Of a stretch of 64,000 nucleotides of DNA, positions 30,963 through 40,822 are shown piece after piece. A model generated the notes under the pieces. It was not told the origin of the DNA, made no database searches, and worked only from the letters and a program-made list of their open reading frames with translations. How positions within the stretch are numbered: position 1 is the first letter of the stretch; each line of letters starts with the position of its first letter. Made by a program: the position numbers and the translations under genes. The stretch covers positions 1-64,000 of the forward strand of contig NZ_JAPNLK010000017.1 of the NCBI RefSeq assembly GCF_026627505.1, given 5' to 3'. Source of the stretch: Streptomyces sp. H27-H5. GTDB lineage: Bacteria > Actinomycetota > Actinomycetes > Streptomycetales > Streptomycetaceae.

Positions 30963-31598
30963 TCCGTCCGAGATGGCCAGCAGCACGGATTCCATCCGGG
31001 TGTCCGCCCGTACGTGTTCGTTGAACGCGCGGACGCCCGCCGCCGAGCCCGTGGCGGATGCGTCGAGCACGGACCCGTGGAACAGCGTGTTGTCGGTGAC
31101 GATCAGCCCGCCGGGCCGCAGCCTCGGCACGAGTTCCTCCCAGTAGGCGATCTGGCTCTCCTTGTCGGCGTCCACGTAGGCCATGTCGATGTGGGGTTCC
31201 CTCGGCATGGCCGACAGGGTGTCCAGTGCCTTGCCGATCCGCAGTTCGACCCGGTCGGCGACGCCCGCGGCCTCCCAGGCCTCGCGCCCGTACGCCGTCC
31301 ACTCCTCCGAGACGTCGCAGGCGATCAGCTTGCCGTCCGCCGGCAGCGCCTGTGCCATCGACAGGGAGGAGAAGCCGGTGAAGGTACCCACCTCGACGAT
31401 GTGTCGGGCGCCGGTCAGTCGGACCAGGAAGGCCAGCAGCGGCCCCTGTTCCTCGGCCGACTGCATCCCGGCACTGTCCGGGAACTTCTCGTAGGTGGTC
31501 GCGACGAGCCCCCGCTGGACCGCGTCCAGCGGGGGGTTGTGCGCGAGCACGTAGCGGTACAGCTCATCGGTGATCTTGGTGCTGTTGCCCTTGGTCAT
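30939..31598 (-). CDS. SAM-dependent O-methyltransferase (caffeoyl-CoA OMT-like)
   Basis: This 219-aa class I methyltransferase of the caffeoyl-CoA/catechol OMT family contains HIVEVGTFTGFSSLSMAQAL (motif I), IACDVSEEWTAYGREAWEA, HIDMAYVDADKESQIAYWEE (metal-site Asp) and GLIVTDNTLFHGSVLD. Substrate unknown. ATG at 31598 is chosen; a GTG two codons upstream (31604) is also possible. It is just downstream of the HAD gene on the same strand, at the end of the Ter-type operon, and might be co-transcribed. Confidence 0.85.
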   Translation of the reverse strand: MTKGNSTKITDELYRYVLAHNPPLDAVQRGLVATTYEKFPDSAGMQSAEEQGPLLAFLVRLTGARHIVEVGTFTGFSSLSMAQALPADGKLIACDVSEEWTAYGREAWEAAGVADRVELRIGKALDTLSAMPREPHIDMAYVDADKESQIAYWEELVPRLRPGGLIVTDNTLFHGSVLDASATGSAAGVRAFNEHVRADTRMESVLLAISDGLTLSRKA

Positions 31599-31616
31599 GG
31601 GCACCAGTCTGCCGAG

Positions 31617-32438
31617 TCAGCGGCCCGCCGTACCGGTCGCTCGCCCGAAAACCCGGACGATTTCCTCGCCGGCGAGGACGCCCGCCACGGTCAGGGCGGT
31701 GACGGACGGCGCGTTCCAGCCGGCGTCGGCGAGTTCGCCGTGTCCCGGTCGCCACCCGCGGTCTGCGGCGAGCAGCAGGTCGGCGTCCAGCAGCGAGTCG
31801 CCGGCGGCCAGCGTCGTGGTCGCGCCCGTTCGCCGGGCCACCTCCCGCATGGCCGCGCTCTTGGTCAGCGGGCGCGGAACCGCGTAGATCTTGCGGCCCT
31901 GGAGGGACACCGTCCAGCCGCGGGCGTCGGCCCACTCCGCCAGCGCCTTGAGCCACTCCGGCGGTACCAGGTCCCGCTCGACGACCAGGTACGCGAACAG
32001 GTCCTCGGCGATGCGCGCCTTGCGCAGCCACGCCGGGTCCGCGGTGGCCAGCAGGTGGGCGTGGACCTCGTCCAGGGGGGCGCACTCCTCGGCCAGCCGC
32101 GTCGCGACGTCCCGGCGCCAGTCCCGGTCCGGGATCCCGTCGACGAGCAGTTGTCCGCCGTTGGCGCAGATCGCGTACTTCGCCGGGCGGCCGGGGAAGC
32201 GAATCCGCTGGTACTGCTTGCGCGTGCGCGTCGTGGTCGGCACGAAGACGACGCCCGGGTCCGCGGACAGCTCCGTCAGCAGCCCCGCCGCCGTCTCCGT
32301 CATGTACGACAGCGGCTTGTGCTCGTGCACTTCCACGCACAGCAGCCGGGGGGCCACCGGGTCGGGCATGGTCAGCGCGAGCGCGGCCGTGGAGTAGATG
32401 AGCGTACGGTCGAGGTCACTGGCTACGAGGACGGTCAC
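31617..32438 (-). CDS. HAD-family hydrolase in the Ter-type cluster
   Basis: This 273-aa protein has HAD motif I (VASDLDRTLIYS) at the N-terminus, then VFVPTTTRTRKQYQRI (motif II region) and a C-terminal motif III/IV region (LTKSAAMREVARR, TTLAAGDSLLDADLLLAADR). It is a phosphatase-type HAD; related proteins are encoded with Ter phosphoribosyltransferases and are thought to dephosphorylate a nucleoside-like metabolite (family knowledge). GTG at 32438 overlaps the upstream stop by 4 bases (GTGA), so it is coupled to the phosphoribosyltransferase fusion. Confidence 0.8.
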   Translation of the reverse strand: MTVLVASDLDRTLIYSTAALALTMPDPVAPRLLCVEVHEHKPLSYMTETAAGLLTELSADPGVVFVPTTTRTRKQYQRIRFPGRPAKYAICANGGQLLVDGIPDRDWRRDVATRLAEECAPLDEVHAHLLATADPAWLRKARIAEDLFAYLVVERDLVPPEWLKALAEWADARGWTVSLQGRKIYAVPRPLTKSAAMREVARRTGATTTLAAGDSLLDADLLLAADRGWRPGHGELADAGWNAPSVTALTVAGVLAGEEIVRVFGRATGTAGR

Positions 32439-35104
32439 TTGGCGGACACAGCCTTTCCGTCGGCGCCGGTGGCGCCGCGCGTGAAACGAGGGTGGATGAG
32501 ACCCACGCACGTGTAGGGCAGCCCGTCGACTTCCTCGACCGGCACCCCCCGCTGCTCCGCGAGCAGGCGTACGTGGTCGAGGTCTGCCCCGGCGCCGCGC
32601 TGCGCCAGGATCTTCCACGGAACCCGGCGCAGGAGCACCCGCGTGGTCTCGCCCACGCCGGGCTTGACCAGGTTCACGTCGTGGATGCCGTACTCCTCGC
32701 TGATGCGTTCCACGGCCGCCCAGCCCACCCAGGTGGGGGTCCGGTCGGCGGCGAGCAGTTCCTTGACCTCGTCGTCGACGGAGTCGGCCACCGCGTCGAA
32801 GTGCGCGGCGACGGTGTCGACGAAGTCGACGGAGACGTCGGCTCCGGCGAGTTCGCGGTAGAACTTCGCGCCGTGGAAGTCGGTGGGGCCGACCAGGTCG
32901 GAGCGGAGCACCGTGCGGGAGATGAGGCCGGAGACGGTGGAGTTGAGGCAGGCGGAGGGTATGAGGAAGTCCTCGCGGGTGCCGTACGTGGGCACGCAGG
33001 AGCCGGGGTCGGCGAGGACCACGATCTCCGGGTTGAAGCCGTCGAACTCCGCGAGAGCTGCGGCGAGTTCGCGTGTGATGGCGCCCTTGCCCGTCCAGCC
33101 GTCGACGAAGACGATGTCGGCGGGGTCGTGGTGGGCGGCCAGCCAGCGCAGCGCGTTGGCGTCGATGCCGCGGCCGCGGACGATGGACACGGCGTAGTGC
33201 GGCAGGTCGAGGCCGTGCCGGGTCTGGGCCCAGCGGCGCATCAGGACGCCGACGGGGGTGCCCGCGCGGGCCAGGGAGACCAGGACCGGGGACGGGGAGC
33301 GCTCCGCGAGGACGGTTTCGGTGACGGTGCCGACGGCGCGGGCGATGCGGGCCGCGGAGGCGGTCAGCGCGCTCTGGTACAGCTCCTGGTACGCGGGGGA
33401 CGGCTGGTACTCCACGGGCAGGGACTCGGCGTAGTGCGCGCCGCCCGCCTGGATGGCCTCCTCGCGTTCCTCGGTCGGGGCCTCCAGTTCCACGTCGGAG
33501 AAGTCCTGGAGCAACCAGCCGACGTCCTCGGCCGCGTAGGAGGAGAAGGCGGGCCCGCGCAGGGGCTCGGTCATGATCGGCTCCTGCCGCTCGGACGGGG
33601 TGGCGGGGATGTACGACGGTACGACGGCCAGCAGGACCCGCCCGGTGTGCGGGGCGAGCCGGGCCAGGAGCCCGTCGGGGGCGTGCAGGGCGGCGGTGTC
33701 GCCGTGGGAGTCGACGACGGCGACGACGGCGTCGAAGCCACCGCCCGCGGTGTCGAGGACGTTGTAGGCGTAGCGGTCGCCCGGCCCGTCGGCCGGGGCG
33801 TCGTGCGCCGGGAAGACCAGGCGGCTGCGGATGGCGTAGCCGGCGTCGTCGACGGCGAGCACGGGCGAGCGGGTGGTCGTGGAGAAGCGGACCTCGCGGG
33901 GGGCCCCGGTGCCGGGCGCGGGACGGGTGGCCCAGGACTCCTCCAGGGCCAGCGCGAGCCGCAGCGGCGCGTACATCAGCTCCTCGTTGCCGAGGACGAG
34001 GACCCGTACGGGCGCCGAGCGCGGCCCCGACTCCGAGCCCGAGCCCGAAACCGCGTCCGGGGCCTCGTCCAGGGCCTCGGCGAGCCGCTCGGCGAGGGCG
34101 GGCAGGGCGGCCTCCAGCCGGGCGCGGTGCGCGGGGGTGAAACCGTGCCGGCCGCCGTCGGGCACCCCGGCGGGCCAGTCCAGTGCGACCCGCCGGACGG
34201 GGGCGGCGGACCCGTCGACGCCCGAAGCGGCGGCGTCCTCGGTCGTCTCGTGCTCCTCGACCAGCGCCTGCCCCTTGGCCAGCACCCCGTCGGGAAGTCG
34301 CACGGTCCCGGAGGCCAGGGCGACGAGGTCGACCCGGGCTCCCAGCTCGGCGGCGAACGCGTCGAGCCGGCCGCGGTCGGCCGCGGAACGCATGTCCACG
34401 AGGGCGACCACGACGTAGTGCCCGCGCGGGTGGCGGGCGTGCAGGTCGCGGATGGTGTTCAGGACCGTGTTGCCGGTGGAGAACTCGTCGTCGACGAGGA
34501 CCAGCGGACCGCTGCCGGCCAGCAGCCGCGGATCCTCGGGCAGCAGCAGGTGCGAGGAGGCGTGCGAGTGGGCCTCCTCGAAGCCGCCGGCCTGCGCCAC
34601 GCCGGCCACGGGGCGGCGGGTGGAGTGCAGGTACGGGGCGAGCCCGAGGCCGTCGGCGACGCTGTGGCCGAGCCCGGTGGCGGTCTCGGCGTACCCGAGG
34701 ACGACCGCGTCGGCGGCGGCGTCGTCACCGAGGAGTTCCCTCACCCGTTGCCCGAGGCCGAACCCGGCGCCGTGCACGACCGCCGGGGACTGCGGCACGT
34801 GCTTGCCCAGGACCCGGGAGACCAGCAGGTGGGCCCGCTTGGGGTTGCGCCGCAGCGCGAGCCCGAGCAGCTCCTCCAGCGGCGGCTCCCCGGACGACCC
34901 GGACGCTCCCGCGGAACCCGCAGAGCCGCCCGCAGAACCCGCGGAGCCCGACGCTCCGCCGTCCTCGCCCTGTTCCAGGCTGACGCCCAGCCGGTCCGCG
35001 ACCCAGGTTCCCGACCACACCTCTTCGATCGTCTTTCCTCTCTCGTCCTTAACGCCTCGGACGTCTCGAACATCTCGAACGTCTTGAAGATTGTCGGCGG
35101 TCAC
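32435..35104 (-). CDS. Double phosphoribosyltransferase-type fusion of the Ter locus
   Basis: One continuous 889-codon frame covers two domains I recall as separate proteins in many Streptomyces. The N-terminal part (to about residue 510) is a phosphoribosyltransferase with a PRPP loop VLVDDEFSTGNTVLNTIR. The C-terminal part (from MTEPLRGPAFSSYAAEDVGW, about residue 511) is of the StiP/PELOTA-PRTase type with VFVDGWTGKGAITREL. An internal ATG at 33574 with an upstream AGGAG could also start the second protein. The frame begins at GTG 35104, near a 9-bp tandem repeat (35052-35087) that encodes DVRDVRDVRG. Such PRTases with CitE-like lyase and HAD are proposed to make a nucleoside-like stress metabolite. 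Confidence 0.75.
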   Translation of the reverse strand: MTADNLQDVRDVRDVRGVKDERGKTIEEVWSGTWVADRLGVSLEQGEDGGASGSAGSAGGSAGSAGASGSSGEPPLEELLGLALRRNPKRAHLLVSRVLGKHVPQSPAVVHGAGFGLGQRVRELLGDDAAADAVVLGYAETATGLGHSVADGLGLAPYLHSTRRPVAGVAQAGGFEEAHSHASSHLLLPEDPRLLAGSGPLVLVDDEFSTGNTVLNTIRDLHARHPRGHYVVVALVDMRSAADRGRLDAFAAELGARVDLVALASGTVRLPDGVLAKGQALVEEHETTEDAAASGVDGSAAPVRRVALDWPAGVPDGGRHGFTPAHRARLEAALPALAERLAEALDEAPDAVSGSGSESGPRSAPVRVLVLGNEELMYAPLRLALALEESWATRPAPGTGAPREVRFSTTTRSPVLAVDDAGYAIRSRLVFPAHDAPADGPGDRYAYNVLDTAGGGFDAVVAVVDSHGDTAALHAPDGLLARLAPHTGRVLLAVVPSYIPATPSERQEPIMTEPLRGPAFSSYAAEDVGWLLQDFSDVELEAPTEEREEAIQAGGAHYAESLPVEYQPSPAYQELYQSALTASAARIARAVGTVTETVLAERSPSPVLVSLARAGTPVGVLMRRWAQTRHGLDLPHYAVSIVRGRGIDANALRWLAAHHDPADIVFVDGWTGKGAITRELAAALAEFDGFNPEIVVLADPGSCVPTYGTREDFLIPSACLNSTVSGLISRTVLRSDLVGPTDFHGAKFYRELAGADVSVDFVDTVAAHFDAVADSVDDEVKELLAADRTPTWVGWAAVERISEEYGIHDVNLVKPGVGETTRVLLRRVPWKILAQRGAGADLDHVRLLAEQRGVPVEEVDGLPYTCVGLIHPRFTRGATGADGKAVSAK
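35052..35087 (-). repeat. Four imperfect 9-bp tandem repeats
   Basis: Units ACGCCTCGG, ACGTCTCGA, ACATCTCGA and ACGTCTTGA (plus-strand reading) near the fusion gene start encode DVRDVRDVR-type residues. Copy number change would keep the frame. Confidence 0.75.
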
Positions 35105-35112
35105 GGGCGGTC

Positions 35113-36279
35113 TCACACCTGGAGCCCGGCCGTGAGCAGGTCGACGAAGCCGACCTCTTCGCGCGCCACACCGAAGACCTCCGCGCGCAGCATGGTGCGC
35201 TCGGCCCAGGCCCGGTGGGGCTTCACCTCGTTCATCTTGTTCGTGTAGGCGGAACGCATCACGCCGCCGCCGCCGCGCTCGGGGCGCAGGATGTCCTGGG
35301 CGTCGCTGAATTCCTCGTGGGAGACGACGGACAGGGCGTGGACGGGCGTGACGTGCGCGGGGTGGATGCAGGTCTTGCCCAGCAGCCCGTTGGCCCGGTC
35401 GAGCTCGATCTCGCGCAGCAGGCCGTCCAGGTCGTGTTCGATCAGGGCGGTGCGCAGTTCCTCGACGCCCTCCTCCAGGAAGGGGCTGCGCCGAAGCTGC
35501 GGCTTGAAGAGGCGCTGCTGGCTGCGGAAGTACTCCCAGACGGGTCCGGTGACGGTGAAGCCGGTGCCGTCGGCCCTGCTGAGCACGTTGACCACGTCGG
35601 CGATGACCCCCGCGACGATCTGCACGTCGTAGGCGGTCATGTCCGGGGTGCGGCGCAGTCCGTACGCGGAGCAGAAGTCGGTGACGCCCAGGCGCAGGGC
35701 CAGGACGTGCTCGCGGTGGCGGTTGACCGTGCGGGAGATGCCGGCGAGGGCCTCGACGCGGGTTTCCAGGTGCAGCAGGTCGGGGGTTTCCAGGACGGGC
35801 ATGGCATACAGGCGGGACATGCCGTGGCGGCTCTCGGCTTCGACCACGGCGTCGAGGAAGGCCGTACCCCGGGATTCGGTGAACTTCGGAAGTACGAATC
35901 CGGCCAGGTGCCGGGCCGTGCCGCCGAGCCGGCGCACCAGGTCGGGAATCTGCTCGGGCGTGCGGACGCGGATGAAGAGCAGGGGGAGCTCGTCGTCCTG
36001 TGCGTCGAGTGCCTCGAACTGTCGGATCAGGTTGATCTCGCCGGATCCGACCTCGGCGTCGCTGATGGAATCCTCCAGGCAGAGGACCATGGAGAGGACT
36101 CCGCGGGCGGCCTGTTTGCGGATGTCGGCGGCGAGGTGGGGCCGGGTGGCGGGGCTGTAGAGGGTGGCGCCGAGTGCGGCGGAGAGCAGGCGGGAGGGGG
36201 AGGCGGCGGTGAACTCGACCGGCTCCTGGTGGAAGAGGTCCTTGCGGACCGTGGGCGAAATGTGCCCGAAGTGACGCAT
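35113..36279 (-). CDS. HpcH/HpaI (CitE-like) aldolase/lyase
   Basis: This 388-aa protein resembles the CitE/HpcH-HpaI superfamily of C-C lyases with a TIM barrel: SRLLSAALGATLYSPATRP, VLCLEDSISDAEVGSGEINL (metal-binding Glu/Asp), FIRVRTPEQIPDLVRRLGG, GFVLPKFTESRGTAFLDA and GKTCIHPAHVTPVHAL. In Ter-type loci it is encoded next to phosphoribosyltransferases and is thought to act on the same metabolite pathway. Substrate unknown. It precedes the PRTase fusion by 8 bp, so co-transcription is certain in practice. Confidence 0.85.
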   Translation of the reverse strand: MRHFGHISPTVRKDLFHQEPVEFTAASPSRLLSAALGATLYSPATRPHLAADIRKQAARGVLSMVLCLEDSISDAEVGSGEINLIRQFEALDAQDDELPLLFIRVRTPEQIPDLVRRLGGTARHLAGFVLPKFTESRGTAFLDAVVEAESRHGMSRLYAMPVLETPDLLHLETRVEALAGISRTVNRHREHVLALRLGVTDFCSAYGLRRTPDMTAYDVQIVAGVIADVVNVLSRADGTGFTVTGPVWEYFRSQQRLFKPQLRRSPFLEEGVEELRTALIEHDLDGLLREIELDRANGLLGKTCIHPAHVTPVHALSVVSHEEFSDAQDILRPERGGGGVMRSAYTNKMNEVKPHRAWAERTMLRAEVFGVAREEVGFVDLLTAGLQV

Positions 36280-36464
36280 GTGCTTCCCCCGTACTGCTTT
36301 GGCGGCCCAACTTGCGTGGCCGGTAATAGTACGTACGAACCTGAGTCAAGAGTTCCTCAAGCACATGAAGTTCAGGTAACCCTCTTGCACCATGCCCAGC
36401 TCTTGCGTTCGGTACAAGGGCCTACGGGGGGCCGCATTGTCCAGGTCATGTCCGGGAGGGCAGG

Positions 36465-37238
36465 ATGACGGGCATGACGCACGCGATGCAGAAGGGCTCG
36501 AACATCCCGGTGGCCGCCGTGGCGGTCCGGGCGGTGTTGCGGTGGACCACCGGGCCCGAGGTGCCCGACGTGGACGCCTCCGCGCTGCTCGTGGGCGCGG
36601 ACGGGCGGGTGCGCTCGGACGAGGACTTCGTGTTCTACAACCAGCCCCGGCACCCCTCGGGGGCCGTGTGGCGACTGGGCAAGAAGCAGATCGGCGACGC
36701 GATCACGGACGCCGTGCAGGCCGATCTGCGCACCGTGACCCCGACCGTGGACCGGATCCTGGTGGTGGCCTCCGCCGAGGACGTGCCCTTCCAGCGGGTC
36801 CGGGACCTGCGGATCCTGCTGTACGACGCCACCCCGAACGGCGGCGCCGAACCTCTGGCCTACTTCGAGGTGCACCCCGAGACGGGCGCCGAGACGGCCC
36901 TCATCTGCGGTGAGCTGTACCGCCGCGGGGACGGGTGGAAGTTCCGGGCGCTCGGCGAGGGCTACTCGGACGGCCTGGTCGGGCTGGCCACCGATCACGG
37001 GATCTCGGTCGACGAGAACGCCGAGGCCGCCGCGAGCCCCGCCGCCGGCCCGAGCGAGGACCGGACGGCCGCGATGCGGCCCCCGACGCCGCCGCCCGCG
37101 CCGCCGACCCAGGCCCCGCCGGCCGTCGAGCCCGCGTACGGGTACCCGCAGCCGGTGTCGCCGGCCCCGGTGCCGGGTCCGGGCGGCGATCCGACGTTCC
37201 GGCTGCCGGTGCAGGGCCCCCAGTTCATCCGCCGCTGA
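36465..37238 (+). CDS. TerD-family protein with Pro-rich tail
   Basis: This 257-aa protein has a TerD domain (residues about 8-190): [50 protein letters not shown] and [21 protein letters not shown] disordered Pro/Ala tail follows ([17 protein letters not shown]). TerD proteins bind Ca2+ and are linked to tellurite and stress response. ATG at 36465 has GGGAGGG upstream. It is divergent from the CitE-like gene; the 36280-36464 interval is their shared promoter region (GTACGTAC palindrome at 36329-36336). Confidence 0.85.
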   Translation: MTGMTHAMQKGSNIPVAAVAVRAVLRWTTGPEVPDVDASALLVGADGRVRSDEDFVFYNQPRHPSGAVWRLGKKQIGDAITDAVQADLRTVTPTVDRILVVASAEDVPFQRVRDLRILLYDATPNGGAEPLAYFEVHPETGAETALICGELYRRGDGWKFRALGEGYSDGLVGLATDHGISVDENAEAAASPAAGPSEDRTAAMRPPTPPPAPPTQAPPAVEPAYGYPQPVSPAPVPGPGGDPTFRLPVQGPQFIRR

Positions 37239-37344
37239 TCCGTATCGGGGCCGCCCGCCGGGGATGGTCCCGACAACGGCCCCCGCGGAGACGGTCCCGA
37301 GAAAGGCCCCGACAACGGCTGCGGGGCGGCCGCGCGCGGTGCGG

Positions 37345-38097
37345 TCAGGCCTTGGTGCTCTTGTAGCCCCGCCCCCACTGGAGCCCCCATCCGTACAGGC
37401 GGTCCAGTTCGGCCTGGAAGCCGTACACGAACTTCACCTCGCGGCGGACGATCAGTTCCCCCTTGACGTTCTCCAGGGAGACCACCGCGCAGGAGCGGGC
37501 CTGCGGGTGTCGCTCCTCCAACGGGATCTCGATCCGCGGCCCGGTGATCGGGTAGAGGGTGACCAGGGCGTGCGTGCGGTCGAAGGCCGGGGTCTGGTCG
37601 TAGATGTAGACGAAGACGAGCAGCCGTTTGATCGCCTCGGCGTGGTCGAGGTTGACGAAGATGGTCTCGCCGGACGGTGCCCCGAACCGGTCGTCGCCGC
37701 TGAGCTTCACGAACGGCGGGCTGTTGATGTCGCCGTGCAGGTTCCCCAGCGGCTGGACCACGCCCCGGGTGCCGTCGGCGAGTTCGTAGAGGCAGCCGAT
37801 GTCGAGGTCGACGTTGACCATGCCCTGGGTGTGCGCCTGCACCATGTCCGGCTTGAACAGTTTGAAGGGGTGGCGCAAAAGCCGGCCGCTGTGGCCGGAC
37901 CGGCCTCCGATGTCGGAGGTGCGCATCCGCCAGGACAGGTTCACCCGCAGATTGCCGTGCACCGCCTGCTGTTTGGTGAGCGACACCGTCGGATGTCGTT
38001 TGGTCAGCTCGATCGCGTTGGACGAGGCCTGCCCCGAGTCGAACCGCATGGCCCGTGCGCCCCTGATGCCGTCGAAGAACCCCTCGAAGAAACTCAT
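37345..38097 (-). CDS. TerF/TerA-like tellurium-resistance family protein
   Basis: This 250-aa protein is in the TerD superfamily but divergent: NLRVNLSWRMRTSDIGGRSG, VNVDLDIGCLYELADGTRGV, NLHGDINSPPFVKLSGDDRF, FVNLDHAEAIKRLLVFVYIY and CAVVSLENVKGELIVRREVK. The tail ends GWGLQWGRGYKSTKA. It lies in a gene group with TerD paralogues and the TerC-like gene. Role in metal-stress response is inferred from family. Confidence 0.8.
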   Translation of the reverse strand: MSFFEGFFDGIRGARAMRFDSGQASSNAIELTKRHPTVSLTKQQAVHGNLRVNLSWRMRTSDIGGRSGHSGRLLRHPFKLFKPDMVQAHTQGMVNVDLDIGCLYELADGTRGVVQPLGNLHGDINSPPFVKLSGDDRFGAPSGETIFVNLDHAEAIKRLLVFVYIYDQTPAFDRTHALVTLYPITGPRIEIPLEERHPQARSCAVVSLENVKGELIVRREVKFVYGFQAELDRLYGWGLQWGRGYKSTKA

Positions 38098-38144
38098 CTT
38101 CCCCCCTTGCCCCTGTATCCCCGGTATCCCCTGTACGTACGGAA

Positions 38145-38211
38145 GCGGGGCGGCCCGCCGGGTCCGTGGCCCCCCGGACGTCGTCCGGGAGGGACCCTTG
38201 GGCCGCCCCGC
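38145..38211 (-). terminator. Long terminator after the TerC-like gene
   Basis: Outer 12-bp stem GCGGGGCGGCCC / GGGCCGCCCCGC with further internal pairing, between the TerC-like gene and the TerF-like gene on the same strand. It likely ends the TerC-like transcript. Confidence 0.65.
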
Positions 38212-38240
38212 AAATGGAGCGTTCCGCATTAACGCCGCGG

Positions 38241-39362
38241 TCATGCCTCCGCGGGTGATTCCTCCAGCTCCAGGCGCTTGTTGCGGCGCACGGAGGACCA
38301 GAAGGACCAGGCGATCAGGACGACACCGACGAGGCCGGTGATGACCTCGTGGATCTCGTACTGGATCGTGACGAGCAGGATCACGGCGAGCGCGCCGATC
38401 GCGTAGTGCGCGCCGTGCTCCAGGTACACGTAGTCGTCGAGGGTGCCCTGGCGGACCAGGTAGACCGTCAGCGACCGGACGTACATGGCACCGATGCCGA
38501 GGCCGAGGGCCATGAGCACGATGTCGTTGGTGATGGCGAAGGCGCCGATGACCCCGTCGAAGGAGAAGGAGGCGTCGAGGACTTCGAGGTAGAGGAACAT
38601 GAAGAACGCGGCCTTGCCGGACATGACGACCGCGGAGACCGGCTTGCCGGTCTTCTTGGCCTCCTCCTCGGCCTCGTGCTCTGCTTCCTCCTCCTCTTCG
38701 AGCTTGTTCTCGAAGTAGCCGGAGAGGCCGCCGACGACCATGTAGGTGATCAGACCGGCGATGCCGGAGATCAGGACGGTCTGTGCCTTGTCGACGTGTG
38801 CCCCGCCGTGCTGGTGGGCGTTGGCGGCGAAGGTCATCGAGGTGATGAGCAGGACGATCAGCGCGATGCACGCGGACAGCATGTCGACCTTGCCGAGCTT
38901 GGCCAGCGGGCGCTCCAGCCACGCGAGCCACTTGATGTCCCGGTCCTCGAAGATGAAGTCGAGGAAGATCATCAGCAGGAACATGCCACCGAAGGCGGCG
39001 ATGGACGGGTGAGCGTCCGTCACCAGCTGCTGGTACATGTCCTTGTCATTGAGGGCGAGATCGACGGCCTCGATAGGACCGATCTTGGCACTGATCGCGA
39101 CGATCACGACGGGGAAGACCAGTCGCATGCCGAAGACCGCGATGAGCACGCCGATCGTGAGGAAGATCTTCTGCCAGAAGGCACTCATCTTCTTCAGGAT
39201 TCCGGCGTTGACCACCGCGTTGTCGAAGGACAGCGAGATCTCGAGGATCGAAAGGATCGCCACGATTCCAAAAGCGGTCCACCCCCCGTAGAACACCGCT
39301 GCGACCAGACCGAGCGCAGTGACTGCGAACGACCAGCCGAAGGTTTTGAGAACCACTGGCAC
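38241..39362 (-). CDS. DUF475/TerC-like integral membrane protein
   Basis: This 373-aa protein has about nine hydrophobic segments with the TerC-type acidic motifs: LEISLSFDNAVVNAGILKKM near the N-terminus and YLEVLDASFSFDGVIGAFAI in the second half, both with conserved Asp in membrane. A long acidic cytoplasmic loop (NKLEEEEEAEHEAEEEAKK) separates the halves. DUF475/TerC proteins are linked to manganese and tellurite handling. GTG at 39362 begins MPVVLKTFGWSF; an in-frame ATG start was not found near. It lies 19 bp downstream of a TerD gene on the same strand. Confidence 0.85.
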   Translation of the reverse strand: MPVVLKTFGWSFAVTALGLVAAVFYGGWTAFGIVAILSILEISLSFDNAVVNAGILKKMSAFWQKIFLTIGVLIAVFGMRLVFPVVIVAISAKIGPIEAVDLALNDKDMYQQLVTDAHPSIAAFGGMFLLMIFLDFIFEDRDIKWLAWLERPLAKLGKVDMLSACIALIVLLITSMTFAANAHQHGGAHVDKAQTVLISGIAGLITYMVVGGLSGYFENKLEEEEEAEHEAEEEAKKTGKPVSAVVMSGKAAFFMFLYLEVLDASFSFDGVIGAFAITNDIVLMALGLGIGAMYVRSLTVYLVRQGTLDDYVYLEHGAHYAIGALAVILLVTIQYEIHEVITGLVGVVLIAWSFWSSVRRNKRLELEESPAEA

Positions 39363-39381
39363 CCCATCGTGTTGTACGGCT

Positions 39382-39957
39382 TTACGAAACGTTGACCCCG
39401 AAGTCTAGAGCGATGCCCCGGAGCCCCGACGCGTACCCCTGCCCCACGGCCCTGAACTTCCATTCGCCGCCGTACCGGTAGACCTCGCCGAAGATCATCG
39501 CGGTCTCGCTGGAGGCGTCCTCGGTGAGGTCGTAGCGGGCGAGTTCCTGGCCGTCGGCCTGGTTGACCACGCGGATGAAAGCATTGCTGACCTGGCCGAA
39601 GCTCTGCCGGCGGGCCTCCGCCTCGTGGATCGAGACCGGGAAGACGATCTTGTCGACCTGGGCGGGCACCTTGCTCAGATCGATGATGATCGACTCGTCG
39701 TCGCCGTCACCCTCGCCGGTGAGATTGTCCCCCGTGTGTTCGACGGAGCCGTCGGGGCTCGTCAGGTTGTTGTAGAAGACGAAGTAATCGTCCCCGAGCA
39801 CCCGGCCGCTGTTGCACAGGAGCGCGCTGGCATCGAGGTCGAAGTCCGCCCCCGTGGTCGAGCGTGCGTCCCAGCCGAGTCCGATCAGAACCCGGGTGAG
39901 GTTCGGTGCGGCCTTGGACAGGGAGACATTGCCCCCCTTGGCGAGTGTGACGCCCAT
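39382..39957 (-). CDS. TerD-family calcium-binding stress protein
   Basis: This 191-aa TerD protein reads [80 protein letters not shown] and [20 protein letters not shown]. The conserved Asp pairs (DFDLDAS, GDDE) hold Ca2+ in the family. It is a close paralogue of the next gene (40083), so this is a recent tandem duplicate. Confidence 0.9.
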   Translation of the reverse strand: MGVTLAKGGNVSLSKAAPNLTRVLIGLGWDARSTTGADFDLDASALLCNSGRVLGDDYFVFYNNLTSPDGSVEHTGDNLTGEGDGDDESIIIDLSKVPAQVDKIVFPVSIHEAEARRQSFGQVSNAFIRVVNQADGQELARYDLTEDASSETAMIFGEVYRYGGEWKFRAVGQGYASGLRGIALDFGVNVS

Positions 39958-40082
39958 GTTGTGGTCCTCCCCGGACGACGTGGTGATGGTGGTGCCGGTG
40001 GTACAAGCCGGTCCGGCGCCGTACACACAGTGCACGGCGCCGGACGGGTGCGGCCGCAGGAGCGGCCCGTGGAGCTTGAGGC

Positions 40083-40658
40083 TCAGACGTTGACGCCGAA
40101 GTCCTGCGCGATGCCGCGCAGGCCCGAGGCGTAGCCCTGGCCGATGGCGCGGAACTTCCACTCCGCCCCGTTGCGGTACAGCTCGCCGAAGACCATGGCG
40201 GTCTCCGTCGAGGCGTCCTCGGAGAGGTCGTAGCGGGCGAGCTCGGTGTTGTCGGCCTGGTTCACGACGCGGATGTACGCGTTGCGGACCTGGCCGAAGC
40301 TCTGCTGACGGCTCTCGGCCTCGTAGATCGAGACGGGGAAGACGATCTTGGAGACGTCGGCCGGGACACCGGCGAGGTTGACCTTGATCGCCTCGTCGTC
40401 GCCTTCGCCCTCACCGGTGGTGTTGTCGCCGGTGTGCTCGACCGAGCCGTCCGGGCTCTTCAGGTTGTTGAAGAACACGAAGTTCGAGTCGTTGGCGACC
40501 TTGCCCTGGTCGTTGGTCAGGATCGCGCTCGCGTCGAGGTCGAAGTCGACACCGGTGGTGGTGCGAGCGTCCCAGCCGAGACCGACGATGACCGCCGTCA
40601 GGTTGGGCGCGGCCTTGGTCAGCGAGACGTTGCCGCCCTTGCTGAGGCTGACTCCCAC
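40083..40658 (-). CDS. TerD-family calcium-binding stress protein
   Basis: This 191-aa TerD protein ([80 protein letters not shown]) is very similar along its whole length to the 39382 product. Both have 191 residues. TerD proteins act in tellurite resistance and stress; in Streptomyces they affect development (family knowledge). The start has GAGG close upstream. Confidence 0.9.
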   Translation of the reverse strand: MGVSLSKGGNVSLTKAAPNLTAVIVGLGWDARTTTGVDFDLDASAILTNDQGKVANDSNFVFFNNLKSPDGSVEHTGDNTTGEGEGDDEAIKVNLAGVPADVSKIVFPVSIYEAESRQQSFGQVRNAYIRVVNQADNTELARYDLSEDASTETAMVFGELYRNGAEWKFRAIGQGYASGLRGIAQDFGVNV

Positions 40659-40822
40659 AGGTCCTCCATAAGGTTTTTGTGTGGGGCGGGGCCCCGTCGT
40701 GCGGTTGCTACCGGATCAACGTTCCGATCCTAGTGACGGGTTCCCGCCTGTAACTGATTTTCGTGCGGAACAATGCCCGGAAACAATGCCCGCGAGCGCG
40801 TCTCGTGGGCCTTCCGGGTCCC

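Noticed and set aside
32492..35248. Long plus-strand frame antisense to the phosphoribosyltransferase fusion
   Set aside because: Composition is typical of a shadow in a GC-rich gene; PRPP loops and coupling on the minus strand support the other reading.
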